DNA of 64,000 bases from JBMNOZ01 sp050943335 (lineage in GTDB: Bacteria > Bacillota > Desulfitobacteriia > Desulfitobacteriales > Syntrophobotulaceae), in NCBI GenBank assembly GCA_050943335.1, contig JBMNOZ010000003.1, positions 1 through 64,000 of the forward strand, read 5' to 3'. The position numbers and the translations under genes were made by a program. Positions 41,273 to 49,881 of this stretch are shown piece after piece. The notes under the pieces were generated by a model, which did not search any database, was not told where the DNA came from, and was given only the letters and a program-made list of their open reading frames with translations. How positions within the stretch are numbered: the first letter of the stretch is position 1; every line of letters begins with the position of its first letter.

Positions 41273-44200
41273 TTAGGAATAATCAATTCCCGCTAAGCGC
41301 TTATAGTTCTCATAACGTTCTTGAGCATCCTCCTGGGCTTTGTTGAACAATTCTTCCGCGGTTTCCGGGAAAGCCTTTTTCAAAGAAGAATAGCGAATTT
41401 CACTCTCTAAAAACTCTTTGAAATCTCCTTTCGGCTCTTTGGAGTCCAGGATGAAAGGGTTTTTTCCCTCCTGTTTTAGCAAGGGGTTATACCTATAGAG
41501 ATGCCAGTATCCTGCCTGAACCGCTCTTTTCTGCTGGCGTAAACTGGTCCCCATTCCCCCTTTAATACCATGGTTAATGCAAGTCGAATAAGCGATCACT
41601 AAGGAGGGACCTCGATATTTTTCTGCTTCGATCAGGGCTTTAATAGTTTGCTGCATATCCGCTCCCATAGCTATTTGGGCCACATAAACATAACCGTAAG
41701 ACATGGCCATCATCCCCAAGTCTTTTTTCCGAATTTTTTTGCCGGAAGCCGCGAATTTGGCGATGGCAGCAGTTGGTGTAGCTTTAGAGGATTGCCCGCC
41801 AGTATTAGAGTATACTTCAGTGTCCATGACCAAAATATTGATGTCCTCTCCAGAAGCCAAAACATGGTCCAGCCCCCCAAACCCAATATCATAAGCCCAG
41901 CCATCACCGCCAATGGCCCAGACAGAAGGTTTTATCAAAAAATCCTTGAGGTTCTGGAGCTCTTCAAGGAGCGGATTTTCTAACCCCTGGGCTTCTTTAA
42001 GGGCTTGCAAAACTTTTAAAGAAGCGACCTCTGACAAGGGACCATCCTCAAAAGCCGCTAACCACTCCTGAAAGGCCTTTTTAAGGGGCTCGCCAATTTC
42101 CTGTTCTATAGCTTGCTCCATCAATTGGGCAATTCCTTTTCTCCTCTGTAAAGAGCCCAAGTACATTCCATAACCATATTCGGCGTTATCCTCAAACAAG
42201 GAATTAGCCCAGGCAGGGCCCTTGCCCTCTGCAGTGGTTGTATAAGGGATTGAAGGATAGCTCCCGCCCCAAATGGAGGAACAGCCTGTAGCGTTGGCGA
42301 TCATCATTCTGGAGCCGAATAACTGGGTTAGGAGTTTGACATAAGGAGTTTCGCCGCAGCCGGGACAGGCGCCGTTAAATTCCAACAGGGGGCGGATAAA
42401 CTGACTGCCTTTTAAAGTGAAGCGGTTCCAACGGTCTTCTTTAGGGGTTAGGGTCATGGCGTATTCCCAGTTTTCAGCTTCCCTCTCTATTTCCGGCCCC
42501 GCTGGTTTCATGACCAAGGCTTTACCCGGAGCTGGGCAAACATCAGCACAGTTCATACAGCCTGTGCAATCCAGAGGAGCAATCTGAACCCGGAATTGCA
42601 GTTCTTCCAAGCCCTTGCCCACTGCTTTTTTTGTTTCAAAGGTAGCGGGGGCTTTTTCTTTTTCTTCCGCAGTCAGCAAAAAGGGTCTGATGGTGGCGTG
42701 GGGGCAGATATAAGAACACTGATTGCATTGAATACATTTTTCAATCTGCCACTGCGGCAAAAGGACGGCGATTCCTCGCTTTTCATAGGCAGTGGTTCCA
42801 AGAGGTGCCCGCCCGTCCTCCATCCCTTTAAAAGTACTTACCGCCAGTTCGTCCCCTTCGTAGCGCATAATAGGATCATGGATGTTTTTTATAAAATCCG
42901 GTTCCTGTTTAACAGCTTCCGCCTCTTCTTCAGCCCTTGCCCAAGCGGCCGGAACCTCTACTTTAACTAATTGGGAAATCCCTTTGGTAACGGCCTCTTT
43001 ATTCATGTTCACGATTTTGTCCCCTTTGTGGCCATAAGTCTTTTCAATGGAATTGTGCAGATAATTTACAGCCTCTTCAAGGGGAATGATCGCGGCCAGT
43101 TTAAAGAAGACGGCCTGCATAATCATGTTGATCCTGGCGCCCAGGCCGATCTCCTGAGCGATTTTAACGGCATCGATAATATAAAAATTGATCTCCCTTT
43201 CAGCTAAGTACCTTTTAAGAGGAGCCGGAAGGTGCAGAGACAATTCTTCCTGGGACCAGGGACAATTTAAAACAAAAGTGCCCTTCTTTTTAAGTCCTTT
43301 TACCAGATTATACTGATAGAGGAAGGAACTATTATGGCAGGCGATGTAATCAGCGTTATAAACGAGATAGTGAGATTTAATCGGGGTTTTGCCGAAGCGC
43401 AAATGGGAAACTGTTGTTCCCCCCGATTTTTTGCTGTCGTAGGAAAAATAAGCTTGGACGTACAAATCGGTGTTATCGCCGATTATTTTAACCGCTAATT
43501 TATTTGCGCCCACAGTGCCGTCTGATCCCAGCCCCCAAAACTTACAGTTAACCGTTCCCTGAGGGGTGGTATCGATAATTTCCTCTTCCGGTAAAGAAGT
43601 GTGGGAAACATCATCAACAATTCCGATTGTGAAATTATCCCGAGGCTGTTCGCGTTTTAGGTTTTCATAAACGGCAAGGATTTGGGAAGGGGTAGTATCT
43701 TTTGAGCTCAAACCGTACCTACCGCCTACTATAAGGGGCTGAGGCCGATAATCCTTGAAAACCCGGACAATATCGAGATAAAGCGGTTCGCCTATAGCCC
43801 CGGGTTCTTTGGTACGGTCGAGAACAGCTATTTTTTTTACGGATTGGGGAAGGACTTTCAAGAAATGCCGGGCTGAAAAGGGGCGATAAAGGTGAACCGC
43901 TATCATGCCAACCTTCTCTCTCCTCTCCCGAAGGTAATCAATTGTTTCCTCTATGGTGCCGCAAACCGATCCCATGGCAATGATCAGGTATTCGGCATCG
44001 GGGGCCCCGTAATATTTAAAGAGCTGATAATTCCGACCTGTGATTTTCTCCAACTGGCGCATTGTATCTTCGACCAGATCCGGGACTTTTTCGTAGAAGG
44101 GATTGGCCGCTTCCCGGAATTGAAAATATACATCTGGATTTTGAGCAGTGCCCCGGACCACGGGGCGCTCAGGATTTAAGCAATTATCCCTAAATTCTTG

Positions 44201-44800
44201 CAGGGCCTGGTAATCAAAAATGGTTTTCAGGTCTTCTTGCTCTAGAACCTCAATCTTTTGAAACTCATGCGAAGTACGAAAACCGTCAAAAAAGTGGAGA
44301 AAGGGAACCCGGGCTTTAAGGGCCACTAAATGAGCCACATGCCCTAAATCCATTATGTCTTGAACATTTGTGGAGGCCAACAGAGCAAATCCGGTTTGGC
44401 GACAGGCCATAACGTCCTGGTGATCACCAAAAATCGATAGCGCATGAGTGGCCAGGGATCTGGCGCTGACATGGAAAACCCCGGGCAAGAGTTCACCGGC
44501 AATCTTATACATATTGGGGATCATTAAGAGCAGCCCTTGGGAGGCGGTATAAGTTGTGGTTAGGGCCCCAGCCGCTAAAGAGCCGTGGAGAGTACCCGCT
44601 GCTCCTGCTTCCGATTCCAACTCTACTACTCTGACTTGCTGTCCAAAAAGATTTGTTTTACCATGTGCTGACCATTCATCGACCGCTTCCGCCATCGGGG
44701 AAGAGGGGGTTATCGGATATATCGCCGCCACTTCAGTTAAAGCGTATGAGGCATAAGCGGCTGCCTCGTTTCCATCCATCGTTGCCGTTTTTTTGGGCAT
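41273..44800 (-). CDS. nifJ: Pyruvate:ferredoxin (flavodoxin) oxidoreductase
   Basis: The 1175-residue single-chain enzyme oxidises pyruvate with CoA to acetyl-CoA, CO2 and reduced ferredoxin. The N-terminal PYR domain has AIYPITPSSPMAE; the ferredoxin insert has CIQCNQCSYICPHA and CTGCMNCADVCP for two 4Fe-4S clusters; a third cluster lies around GACPGCGETPY. The TPP site is GGDGWAYDIGFGGLD with NTGGQSSKATP. Length fits the homodimeric NifJ form. It is a lone gene with an AAGGAGG site and marks anaerobic central metabolism. Confidence 0.97.
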   Translation of the reverse strand: MPKKTATMDGNEAAAYASYALTEVAAIYPITPSSPMAEAVDEWSAHGKTNLFGQQVRVVELESEAGAAGTLHGSLAAGALTTTYTASQGLLLMIPNMYKIAGELLPGVFHVSARSLATHALSIFGDHQDVMACRQTGFALLASTNVQDIMDLGHVAHLVALKARVPFLHFFDGFRTSHEFQKIEVLEQEDLKTIFDYQALQEFRDNCLNPERPVVRGTAQNPDVYFQFREAANPFYEKVPDLVEDTMRQLEKITGRNYQLFKYYGAPDAEYLIIAMGSVCGTIEETIDYLRERREKVGMIAVHLYRPFSARHFLKVLPQSVKKIAVLDRTKEPGAIGEPLYLDIVRVFKDYRPQPLIVGGRYGLSSKDTTPSQILAVYENLKREQPRDNFTIGIVDDVSHTSLPEEEIIDTTPQGTVNCKFWGLGSDGTVGANKLAVKIIGDNTDLYVQAYFSYDSKKSGGTTVSHLRFGKTPIKSHYLVYNADYIACHNSSFLYQYNLVKGLKKKGTFVLNCPWSQEELSLHLPAPLKRYLAEREINFYIIDAVKIAQEIGLGARINMIMQAVFFKLAAIIPLEEAVNYLHNSIEKTYGHKGDKIVNMNKEAVTKGISQLVKVEVPAAWARAEEEAEAVKQEPDFIKNIHDPIMRYEGDELAVSTFKGMEDGRAPLGTTAYEKRGIAVLLPQWQIEKCIQCNQCSYICPHATIRPFLLTAEEKEKAPATFETKKAVGKGLEELQFRVQIAPLDCTGCMNCADVCPAPGKALVMKPAGPEIEREAENWEYAMTLTPKEDRWNRFTLKGSQFIRPLLEFNGACPGCGETPYVKLLTQLFGSRMMIANATGCSSIWGGSYPSIPYTTTAEGKGPAWANSLFEDNAEYGYGMYLGSLQRRKGIAQLMEQAIEQEIGEPLKKAFQEWLAAFEDGPLSEVASLKVLQALKEAQGLENPLLEELQNLKDFLIKPSVWAIGGDGWAYDIGFGGLDHVLASGEDINILVMDTEVYSNTGGQSSKATPTAAIAKFAASGKKIRKKDLGMMAMSYGYVYVAQIAMGADMQQTIKALIEAEKYRGPSLVIAYSTCINHGIKGGMGTSLRQQKRAVQAGYWHLYRYNPLLKQEGKNPFILDSKEPKGDFKEFLESEIRYSSLKKAFPETAEELFNKAQEDAQERYENYKRLAGIDYS

Positions 44801-44901
44801 TCATTCCTGCCTCCTTGGTATTAATTAGGTCTGATCACTGCTTATTATTTAAGCTTTAACTTAAAAAAATGTATGGACATCAGTTTTTGAAACAACAAAA
44901 T

Positions 44902-44930
44902 AACGAGCCTCGTAAAATACTTGGCTCGTT
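44902..44930 (-). terminator. Terminator of the flavoprotein gene
   Basis: AACGAGCC (44902-44909) and GGCTCGTT (44923-44930) pair; T-rich sequence follows on the minus strand. It lies about 70 bases after the stop at 45001. Confidence 0.75.
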
Positions 44931-45000
44931 GTTTTCCTACTATTTAGTTTAAGTCTTATTGCCAGCTCCCGCGGAACTTTTGAGAGAACATAAACAATAG

Positions 45001-45612
45001 TTAAAGAGAGGCTTTTAACCTGCGCAGGGAAGCTGTCGCTTCACAAACCTCAACCATTCTTTTTCCTAGAATATTAGCTCTTTTAAGGGCAAACTCATCT
45101 TCAGCACCGGGTTTTTGGGCGCATACCCCTTGATATCCACAATCGTCTTCCAGGTACCCGTCTCCGACAATAATCATGCCTTGGACAAGCATAATATCGT
45201 GAATAGCTCTTAGGACTAACTGCTGTCCTCCGTATTTGGTATTGCCCACGGTTAACCCCGCGCCGACAGTATTGTAAAGGCTCTTTTCCGCGCGTAAGCG
45301 GCGGGTTTTATCAAAAAAGGCTTTTAATTGACCGGAAAGGGTTCCAAAATAAACAGGGCTGCCTGCAATTAAGCCATCCGCCTTTTTTAACAATTCGAAA
45401 GCTTCTTCTAAAGCCGTACCTTTATAGCACTGAGCTGAACAGGGACTACTGCAGACCGTGCAGAAAGGCTGTTTAGCGCTTTTTAATAGTTGCGGAACTT
45501 CTAGAATCTGGGTTTTGGCACCCCGTTTTTCGGCTTCAGCCAAAACTACATTTAGGAGCGCTTTTGTGTTCCCATCTTTATTAGGACTGCCGTTTAAACC
45601 AAGTATCAACAT
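45001..45612 (-). CDS. Iron-sulfur flavoprotein / flavodoxin-like oxidoreductase
   Basis: The 203-residue protein has an FMN-binding flavodoxin-like fold (GLNGSPNKDGNTKALL, then GLIAGSPVYFGTLSGQLK). A cysteine cluster at 51, 54, 58 and 62 (FCTVCSSPCSAQC) fits the compact 4Fe-4S motif of archaeal-type iron-sulfur flavoproteins. It likely moves electrons between ferredoxin and a small acceptor, perhaps in oxygen or radical defence. It is a single-gene unit. Confidence 0.85.
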   Translation of the reverse strand: MLILGLNGSPNKDGNTKALLNVVLAEAEKRGAKTQILEVPQLLKSAKQPFCTVCSSPCSAQCYKGTALEEAFELLKKADGLIAGSPVYFGTLSGQLKAFFDKTRRLRAEKSLYNTVGAGLTVGNTKYGGQQLVLRAIHDIMLVQGMIIVGDGYLEDDCGYQGVCAQKPGAEDEFALKRANILGKRMVEVCEATASLRRLKASL

Positions 45613-45765
45613 AAATCTATCCTTCTCCTTGACTATTACTTTTTTCGATCCTATATATTATACTTCTTTTTCATTACCTTGGAAAACAATTATCGAAATC
45701 CAAAATAAGGATAATTTTTTCCCTCTTTAGCCAAACTAACCCTAAAAAGGTATTGAGGTGATGTT

Positions 45766-46458
45766 ATGTCGTTAAAAGCCCGACGATTGGTATTTATTGG
45801 GGTGGTCCTAGGGCTGTTAATATTCGCTTTTTCTTCTTTCAGCGACGCTGCCCTGGGGGACAGAATGTTGGCCAGGGGGTCTAGGGGGCCGGAAGTAGCT
45901 GAACTGCAGAAGAGATTATCGATGCTCGGCTATGTTGTTGGGCCTATAGACGGTATTTTTGGACCCCAAACCGATGCCCGGGTTCGTTTGTTTCAAAAAG
46001 AACATGGTTTGGTCCAAGATGGTATTGCGGGACCGAAAACTATTAGAGAGTTAAAACGTTTGACCGGGCAAACTGTTAATGTGGGGGGCACCGCAGTAGG
46101 ATATAAGAACTCAGATATCAATTTATTAGCCCGCATAGTCAGCGCCGAGGCCAAGGGGGAACCCTATAGAGGACAAGTGGCTGTTGCTGCCGTGGTCTTA
46201 AACAGGGTGAAAAGTTCCTCCTTTCCTAATTCCATCCCTGACGTGATCTACCAGCCCGGGGCCTTTTCCCCAGTAGCAAACGGTGAGATCTGGAAGGAAC
46301 CTGTTTCTTCCGCCTATCAAGCGGCGAACGAAGCTCTAACCGGCACTGATCCTTCCTATGGGGCGCTTTTCTTTTTCAACCCGGCTAAAACAACCAATAA
46401 ATATATTTGGTCTCGCCCCCAGACCGTTAGAATCGGAAATCATATTTTTGCACGTTAG
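45766..46458 (+). CDS. sleB: Spore cortex-lytic enzyme SleB
   Basis: The 230-residue secreted protein has a signal peptide (about 1-29), a peptidoglycan-binding domain (GSRGPEVAELQKRLSMLGY, about 36-95) and a C-terminal Hydrolase_2 transglycosylase domain (about 118-230) with SAEAKGEPYRGQVAVAAV, whose first glutamate is the catalytic acid. SleB degrades muramic-delta-lactam cortex during germination. It is followed by ypeB, 11 bases on. A sporulation-specific promoter is expected but I could not identify one. Confidence 0.95.
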   Translation: MSLKARRLVFIGVVLGLLIFAFSSFSDAALGDRMLARGSRGPEVAELQKRLSMLGYVVGPIDGIFGPQTDARVRLFQKEHGLVQDGIAGPKTIRELKRLTGQTVNVGGTAVGYKNSDINLLARIVSAEAKGEPYRGQVAVAAVVLNRVKSSSFPNSIPDVIYQPGAFSPVANGEIWKEPVSSAYQAANEALTGTDPSYGALFFFNPAKTTNKYIWSRPQTVRIGNHIFAR

Positions 46459-46469
46459 AGGGGTAAATT

Positions 46470-47837
46470 ATGAAAAAAAATAGTTTTTGGTTAATAACTT
46501 TATCTATTCTGCTTGTCTTTTCGTTGCTATGGGGTTTTGGCGAAAACAGGTCCGCAGCCGAGTATCGAATTGCTACAGAAAATCAGAATCGACGCGCTTT
46601 CTCAGATTTTGTCACTCATCTGGACAATTTGGAGACCAACATGGCTAAAAGCCGAGTTGCTGGAACCCCCCTCCAACAAGTTTATTATTTAGGCCAGTCG
46701 GAACAGCAAAGTGAAATCACGGTGAAGAACCTTTCCCAACTGCCGGCCGAAGAATTGGGACTCAGCTATATTGATCAATTTCTGAACCAAATCGGTGAGT
46801 TTTCCGGTCTTTTGGCCCGGCAAATAACGAAAGGGGATCCCTTAACAACTGAACAAGAAGCAACTCTCGATTCTATGCATGAACGCTTAATTGAAGTCAA
46901 CCGCACCGTACAAGAGATCGCTGTCAATGTTCAGAAAGAAAATATCGCCTGGCTGGATAAGCCCCAACCTCTTTGGACCACGACCGCCCCTGTCGCCCCG
47001 GCAACCGCTCAAGGGGATGAAGGTTCGGTAGCCGAAGGGGATTCTTTGCGCTCCAGCCTCGAAAAACTTGATGCTTCCTTACAGAAGTTGCCTCCTTTTT
47101 CCTATAGCGGCCAAACTGATGTCCATGCCGCGCCCAAACCTTTAGGCTTGCCCCAAAAAAAGGTGTCAGAAGACGAAGCCCGACATAAAGCTCAGAGTTT
47201 TTTAAAGACTCTCGGGTATAGTGATAAGGAATTGACCTTAGCCGGCACTTCTCAGGGAGTTTTTGGAGGGTATATATTTACCCAGGGAAATGTCACTATC
47301 GATGTCTGCAAGCAGGGAGGCGTAATCACCCTATTTAGGGATGAAAGAGATCAGGGGGTTAACAAACTCTCCAACCAAGAGGCCGCCGCAAAGGCCATGC
47401 AGACTTTACACCGCTTAGGGTGGAAAGAATTTGTGCCCACTGCAATTGAAGATTTCGGCGCCTATATTCAGCTTGAGGCCATCAATAAGGAAAGAGGGGT
47501 CCGTATTTATCCCGATAAAATTAGATTAAAAGTCAGTAAGGATAACGGCAGTCTTACCAGTTACGATGCCACCGCTTACTGGCTTTACAATCATTCCCGA
47601 AACCTGACCCCCAAACTGAGCATGCAAGAAGCCCAAGCTAAACTCCGTCCGGAATTTAAAGTCAAGGAAAAGCTCCTGGCAATTATCTCGCGGCCTGGAT
47701 ACGAGGAAGCGCTTTGCTACGAGTTCCGAGGCCGAAAAGGTGATGAGGAGTTTTTGATCTATATTAACGCCTTGGACGGTACCGAGGAAAAAATCCAGCG
47801 TATCGTTGTTACCCCGCGGGGAGAGTTTTGGCAGTGA
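46470..47837 (+). CDS. ypeB: Germination protein YpeB
   Basis: The 455-residue protein has an uncleaved or signal helix (about 5-25), a long helical region (about 30-160) and PepSY-like domains in the C-terminal half (EDEARHKAQSFLKTLGY, SNQEAAAKAMQTLHRLGW and SMQEAQAKLRPEF). YpeB and SleB stabilise each other in the spore; the sleB-ypeB pairing is the usual operon. An ATG follows GAGGGG. The annotation is secure by context and repeats. Confidence 0.93.
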   Translation: MKKNSFWLITLSILLVFSLLWGFGENRSAAEYRIATENQNRRAFSDFVTHLDNLETNMAKSRVAGTPLQQVYYLGQSEQQSEITVKNLSQLPAEELGLSYIDQFLNQIGEFSGLLARQITKGDPLTTEQEATLDSMHERLIEVNRTVQEIAVNVQKENIAWLDKPQPLWTTTAPVAPATAQGDEGSVAEGDSLRSSLEKLDASLQKLPPFSYSGQTDVHAAPKPLGLPQKKVSEDEARHKAQSFLKTLGYSDKELTLAGTSQGVFGGYIFTQGNVTIDVCKQGGVITLFRDERDQGVNKLSNQEAAAKAMQTLHRLGWKEFVPTAIEDFGAYIQLEAINKERGVRIYPDKIRLKVSKDNGSLTSYDATAYWLYNHSRNLTPKLSMQEAQAKLRPEFKVKEKLLAIISRPGYEEALCYEFRGRKGDEEFLIYINALDGTEEKIQRIVVTPRGEFWQ

Positions 47838-47974
47838 CCTTCGCAGCGGCATAGTAACCGTCCCTACAATACCACCCTTTTTCGGTAAAGGTATTTGACG
47901 ATCTATGAAGAATAAAAGTAGGACAAGATCATAAATTGTCGCGCCTAATCATAACAAAAAGGGTGGAGTAGAAG

Positions 47975-48667
47975 ATGCATAGAAATTGGCTTGAGGTGTT
48001 ATCTGCATGTTCATTATTTGAAGGAATCGCCAAGGAAGATATAAACGGTATTCTTCAATGTTTAGGAGCTGAGGTGACTGAGTATAAAAAAAATGAATAC
48101 CTAACCATTGCCGGGGAAAAATTCTCCCGGATCGGTGTTGTTTTAGACGGAACAGTCGCTCTGACCAAGGAAACTGTGAAGGGAAATAGAGTGATAATCA
48201 ATCTGCTCGGTCCGGGAGAAATTTTTGGCGAGATGGCAGCCTATTCGGACCTCAAAATTTGGCCGGTAACTGTAACCGCCAAAACAGACTGTACAATTAT
48301 GTTCTTTTCCCAGGAAAAAATAGTGGGCTGTTGCGGTCAAGTCTGCCAATGTCATCAACAATTAATGCTTAATATGCTTAGAATCCTATCCAACAGGGCT
48401 TTAATGCTGAACAGGAAGGTCGAATATTTGTCTTTAAAGAGCTTAAGAGGTAAAATCGCCACTTACATTTTAGAAGAGTATGAGAAATCTGGCCATAAAA
48501 TATTTCAGCTCAACCTTAACCGCAACGATTTGGCAGATTTCATCAATGCTACCCGTCCTTCCCTCTCGCGGGAGCTCGGTAAAATGAGGGATGAAGGACT
48601 ACTTGATTTTTACGGAACAGCGATTAAAATCAAAGATTTAGAAAAACTAAGGTCTTTTAGCGAATAG
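47975..48667 (+). CDS. Crp/Fnr-family transcriptional regulator with cysteine cluster
   Basis: The 230-residue protein has an N-terminal cyclic-nucleotide-type beta barrel (about 15-115, GPGEIFGEMAAYSD), a dimer helix and a C-terminal winged helix with the recognition segment TRPSLSRELGKMRDEGLL. Cysteines 119, 120, 124 and 126 (GCCGQVCQCH) sit at the barrel-helix junction and could bind an Fe-S cluster or sense redox state. The effector is unknown. A 73-residue protein follows 16 bases later and may be co-expressed. Confidence 0.88.
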   Translation: MHRNWLEVLSACSLFEGIAKEDINGILQCLGAEVTEYKKNEYLTIAGEKFSRIGVVLDGTVALTKETVKGNRVIINLLGPGEIFGEMAAYSDLKIWPVTVTAKTDCTIMFFSQEKIVGCCGQVCQCHQQLMLNMLRILSNRALMLNRKVEYLSLKSLRGKIATYILEEYEKSGHKIFQLNLNRNDLADFINATRPSLSRELGKMRDEGLLDFYGTAIKIKDLEKLRSFSE

Positions 48668-48683
48668 AAGAAAGGAGTAACCT

Positions 48684-48905
48684 ATGACTAAAGACCATTT
48701 TGCCAAAACTTTTGGCTTTGCAGATTTTGAAGGTATGTTACGAAAAAGCAGTGTTATTTACGAAAATAAGGTTTCGTGGTATGTAACTAAGATCCCTTCC
48801 GGAGAATACTTGACTTGGAACAGTGCCGAAATAGCCGATGATCGGGTGGAAGTATTTTCAACCAGGGAAGAAGCCGAAGACTATCTTTTCCAAACAGTCC
48901 GCTAA
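48684..48905 (+). CDS. Small protein of unknown function
   Basis: I do not recognise this 73-residue soluble protein. It has a good AAAGGAG site and follows the Crp/Fnr gene, so it is very likely translated. Secondary structure suggests a beta-rich middle (VSWYVTKIPSGEYLTWNS) and a C-terminal helix (STREEAEDYLFQTV). It may be a partner or target of the regulator, by position only. Confidence 0.7.
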   Translation: MTKDHFAKTFGFADFEGMLRKSSVIYENKVSWYVTKIPSGEYLTWNSAEIADDRVEVFSTREEAEDYLFQTVR

Positions 48906-48971
48906 ATACGAGGTGCCTAATTTTTCCTCCAACACTTGCAAGAGTTTACTATTTTCGCTATACTTTTTAAG

Positions 48972-49077
48972 TGGAAGGGGAGTAGCTTAGACCCAAAGCC
49001 GTCATCTCGGATAACTATCCCGGTTTTTGGGGCAACTCAGTTGTAAGCAAGACCTTAACCTCGCGTTAGGGTCTTTT
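48972..49077 (+). ncRNA. yybP-ykoY manganese riboswitch with terminator
   Basis: The leader contains GGGGAGTAGC, GCCGTCATCTCGG, and GGGGCAACTCAGTTG followed by AAGCAAGACCTT, the conserved parts of the yybP-ykoY aptamer. GACCTTAAC (49051-49059) and GTTAGGGTC (49065-49073) then form a terminator with TTTT. Binding of Mn2+ favours expression in known members. The TerC gene starts 60 bases on, the usual target type. Confidence 0.92.
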
Positions 49078-49136
49078 GTTTTTCTACAATCCGGCTAAGT
49101 CCGGTTATAATTTATTTTTTAAGGAGTCTTGATTAA

Positions 49137-49823
49137 ATGGAGACAATAGGATTGACGTTTTCCCAATTTATTACCGGTTTAATTTCAATTATTATTATTG
49201 ATCTGGTCTTAGCAGGAGATAATGCTATTGTGATCGGACTTGCCTGCCGGAATCTACCGGACAGGATACGCCTCAAGGCTATTATCCTGGGGACTGGAGG
49301 CGCTGTTATTATCCGTATTCTGGCCACCTTGGCCGTAGTTTGGCTCCTCCGGATTAAAGGCCTAATGTTGGGCGGAGGACTGCTATTAGTTTGGATCAGT
49401 TATAAACTTTTGACCAAAGAGCAAGATGATAAAAAGGTGAAAGAAGGCAACTCCCTTCTAACGGCAATCATTACTATTATTGTTGCCGATGCTGTAATGG
49501 GAATTGACAATGTCCTGGCTATTGCCGGAGCTTCCCACGGGAGTTATGTTCTAGTTATTATCGGTCTAATTATTAGCATCCCCATTATGATTTTGGGAAG
49601 CACTTTTATTATTAAACTAATGAATCGTTTTCCGATCATTATTGAGATCGGGGCCGGGATTATCGCTTATACTGCCGGAAAAATGATTACCAGTGAACCC
49701 TTCCTCCCCGATCTTTTCCGTCAACCGGAAATAAAATATACCCTAATCGCTCTTATAATTATCGGGGTCCTTGCTGCTGGCCGCCTCAAAAAGGTAAAAA
49801 AACTAGCTCAATCCTCTAGATAA
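49137..49823 (+). CDS. TerC-family manganese exporter-like membrane protein
   Basis: The 228-residue integral membrane protein has about seven helices and the paired TerC acidic motifs DLVLAGDNAIVIGLA and DAVMGIDNVLAIAGA. YkoY/MeeF-type proteins export Mn2+ or load exported metalloproteins. The manganese riboswitch directly upstream strongly supports that role. The ATG follows AAGGAG. Confidence 0.92.
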   Translation: METIGLTFSQFITGLISIIIIDLVLAGDNAIVIGLACRNLPDRIRLKAIILGTGGAVIIRILATLAVVWLLRIKGLMLGGGLLLVWISYKLLTKEQDDKKVKEGNSLLTAIITIIVADAVMGIDNVLAIAGASHGSYVLVIIGLIISIPIMILGSTFIIKLMNRFPIIIEIGAGIIAYTAGKMITSEPFLPDLFRQPEIKYTLIALIIIGVLAAGRLKKVKKLAQSSR

Positions 49824-49881
49824 CTTAAAATTAAGTTCTCGGGAATTCATACTAGAAAGGAAAAAGAAGGGAATTAATTAC

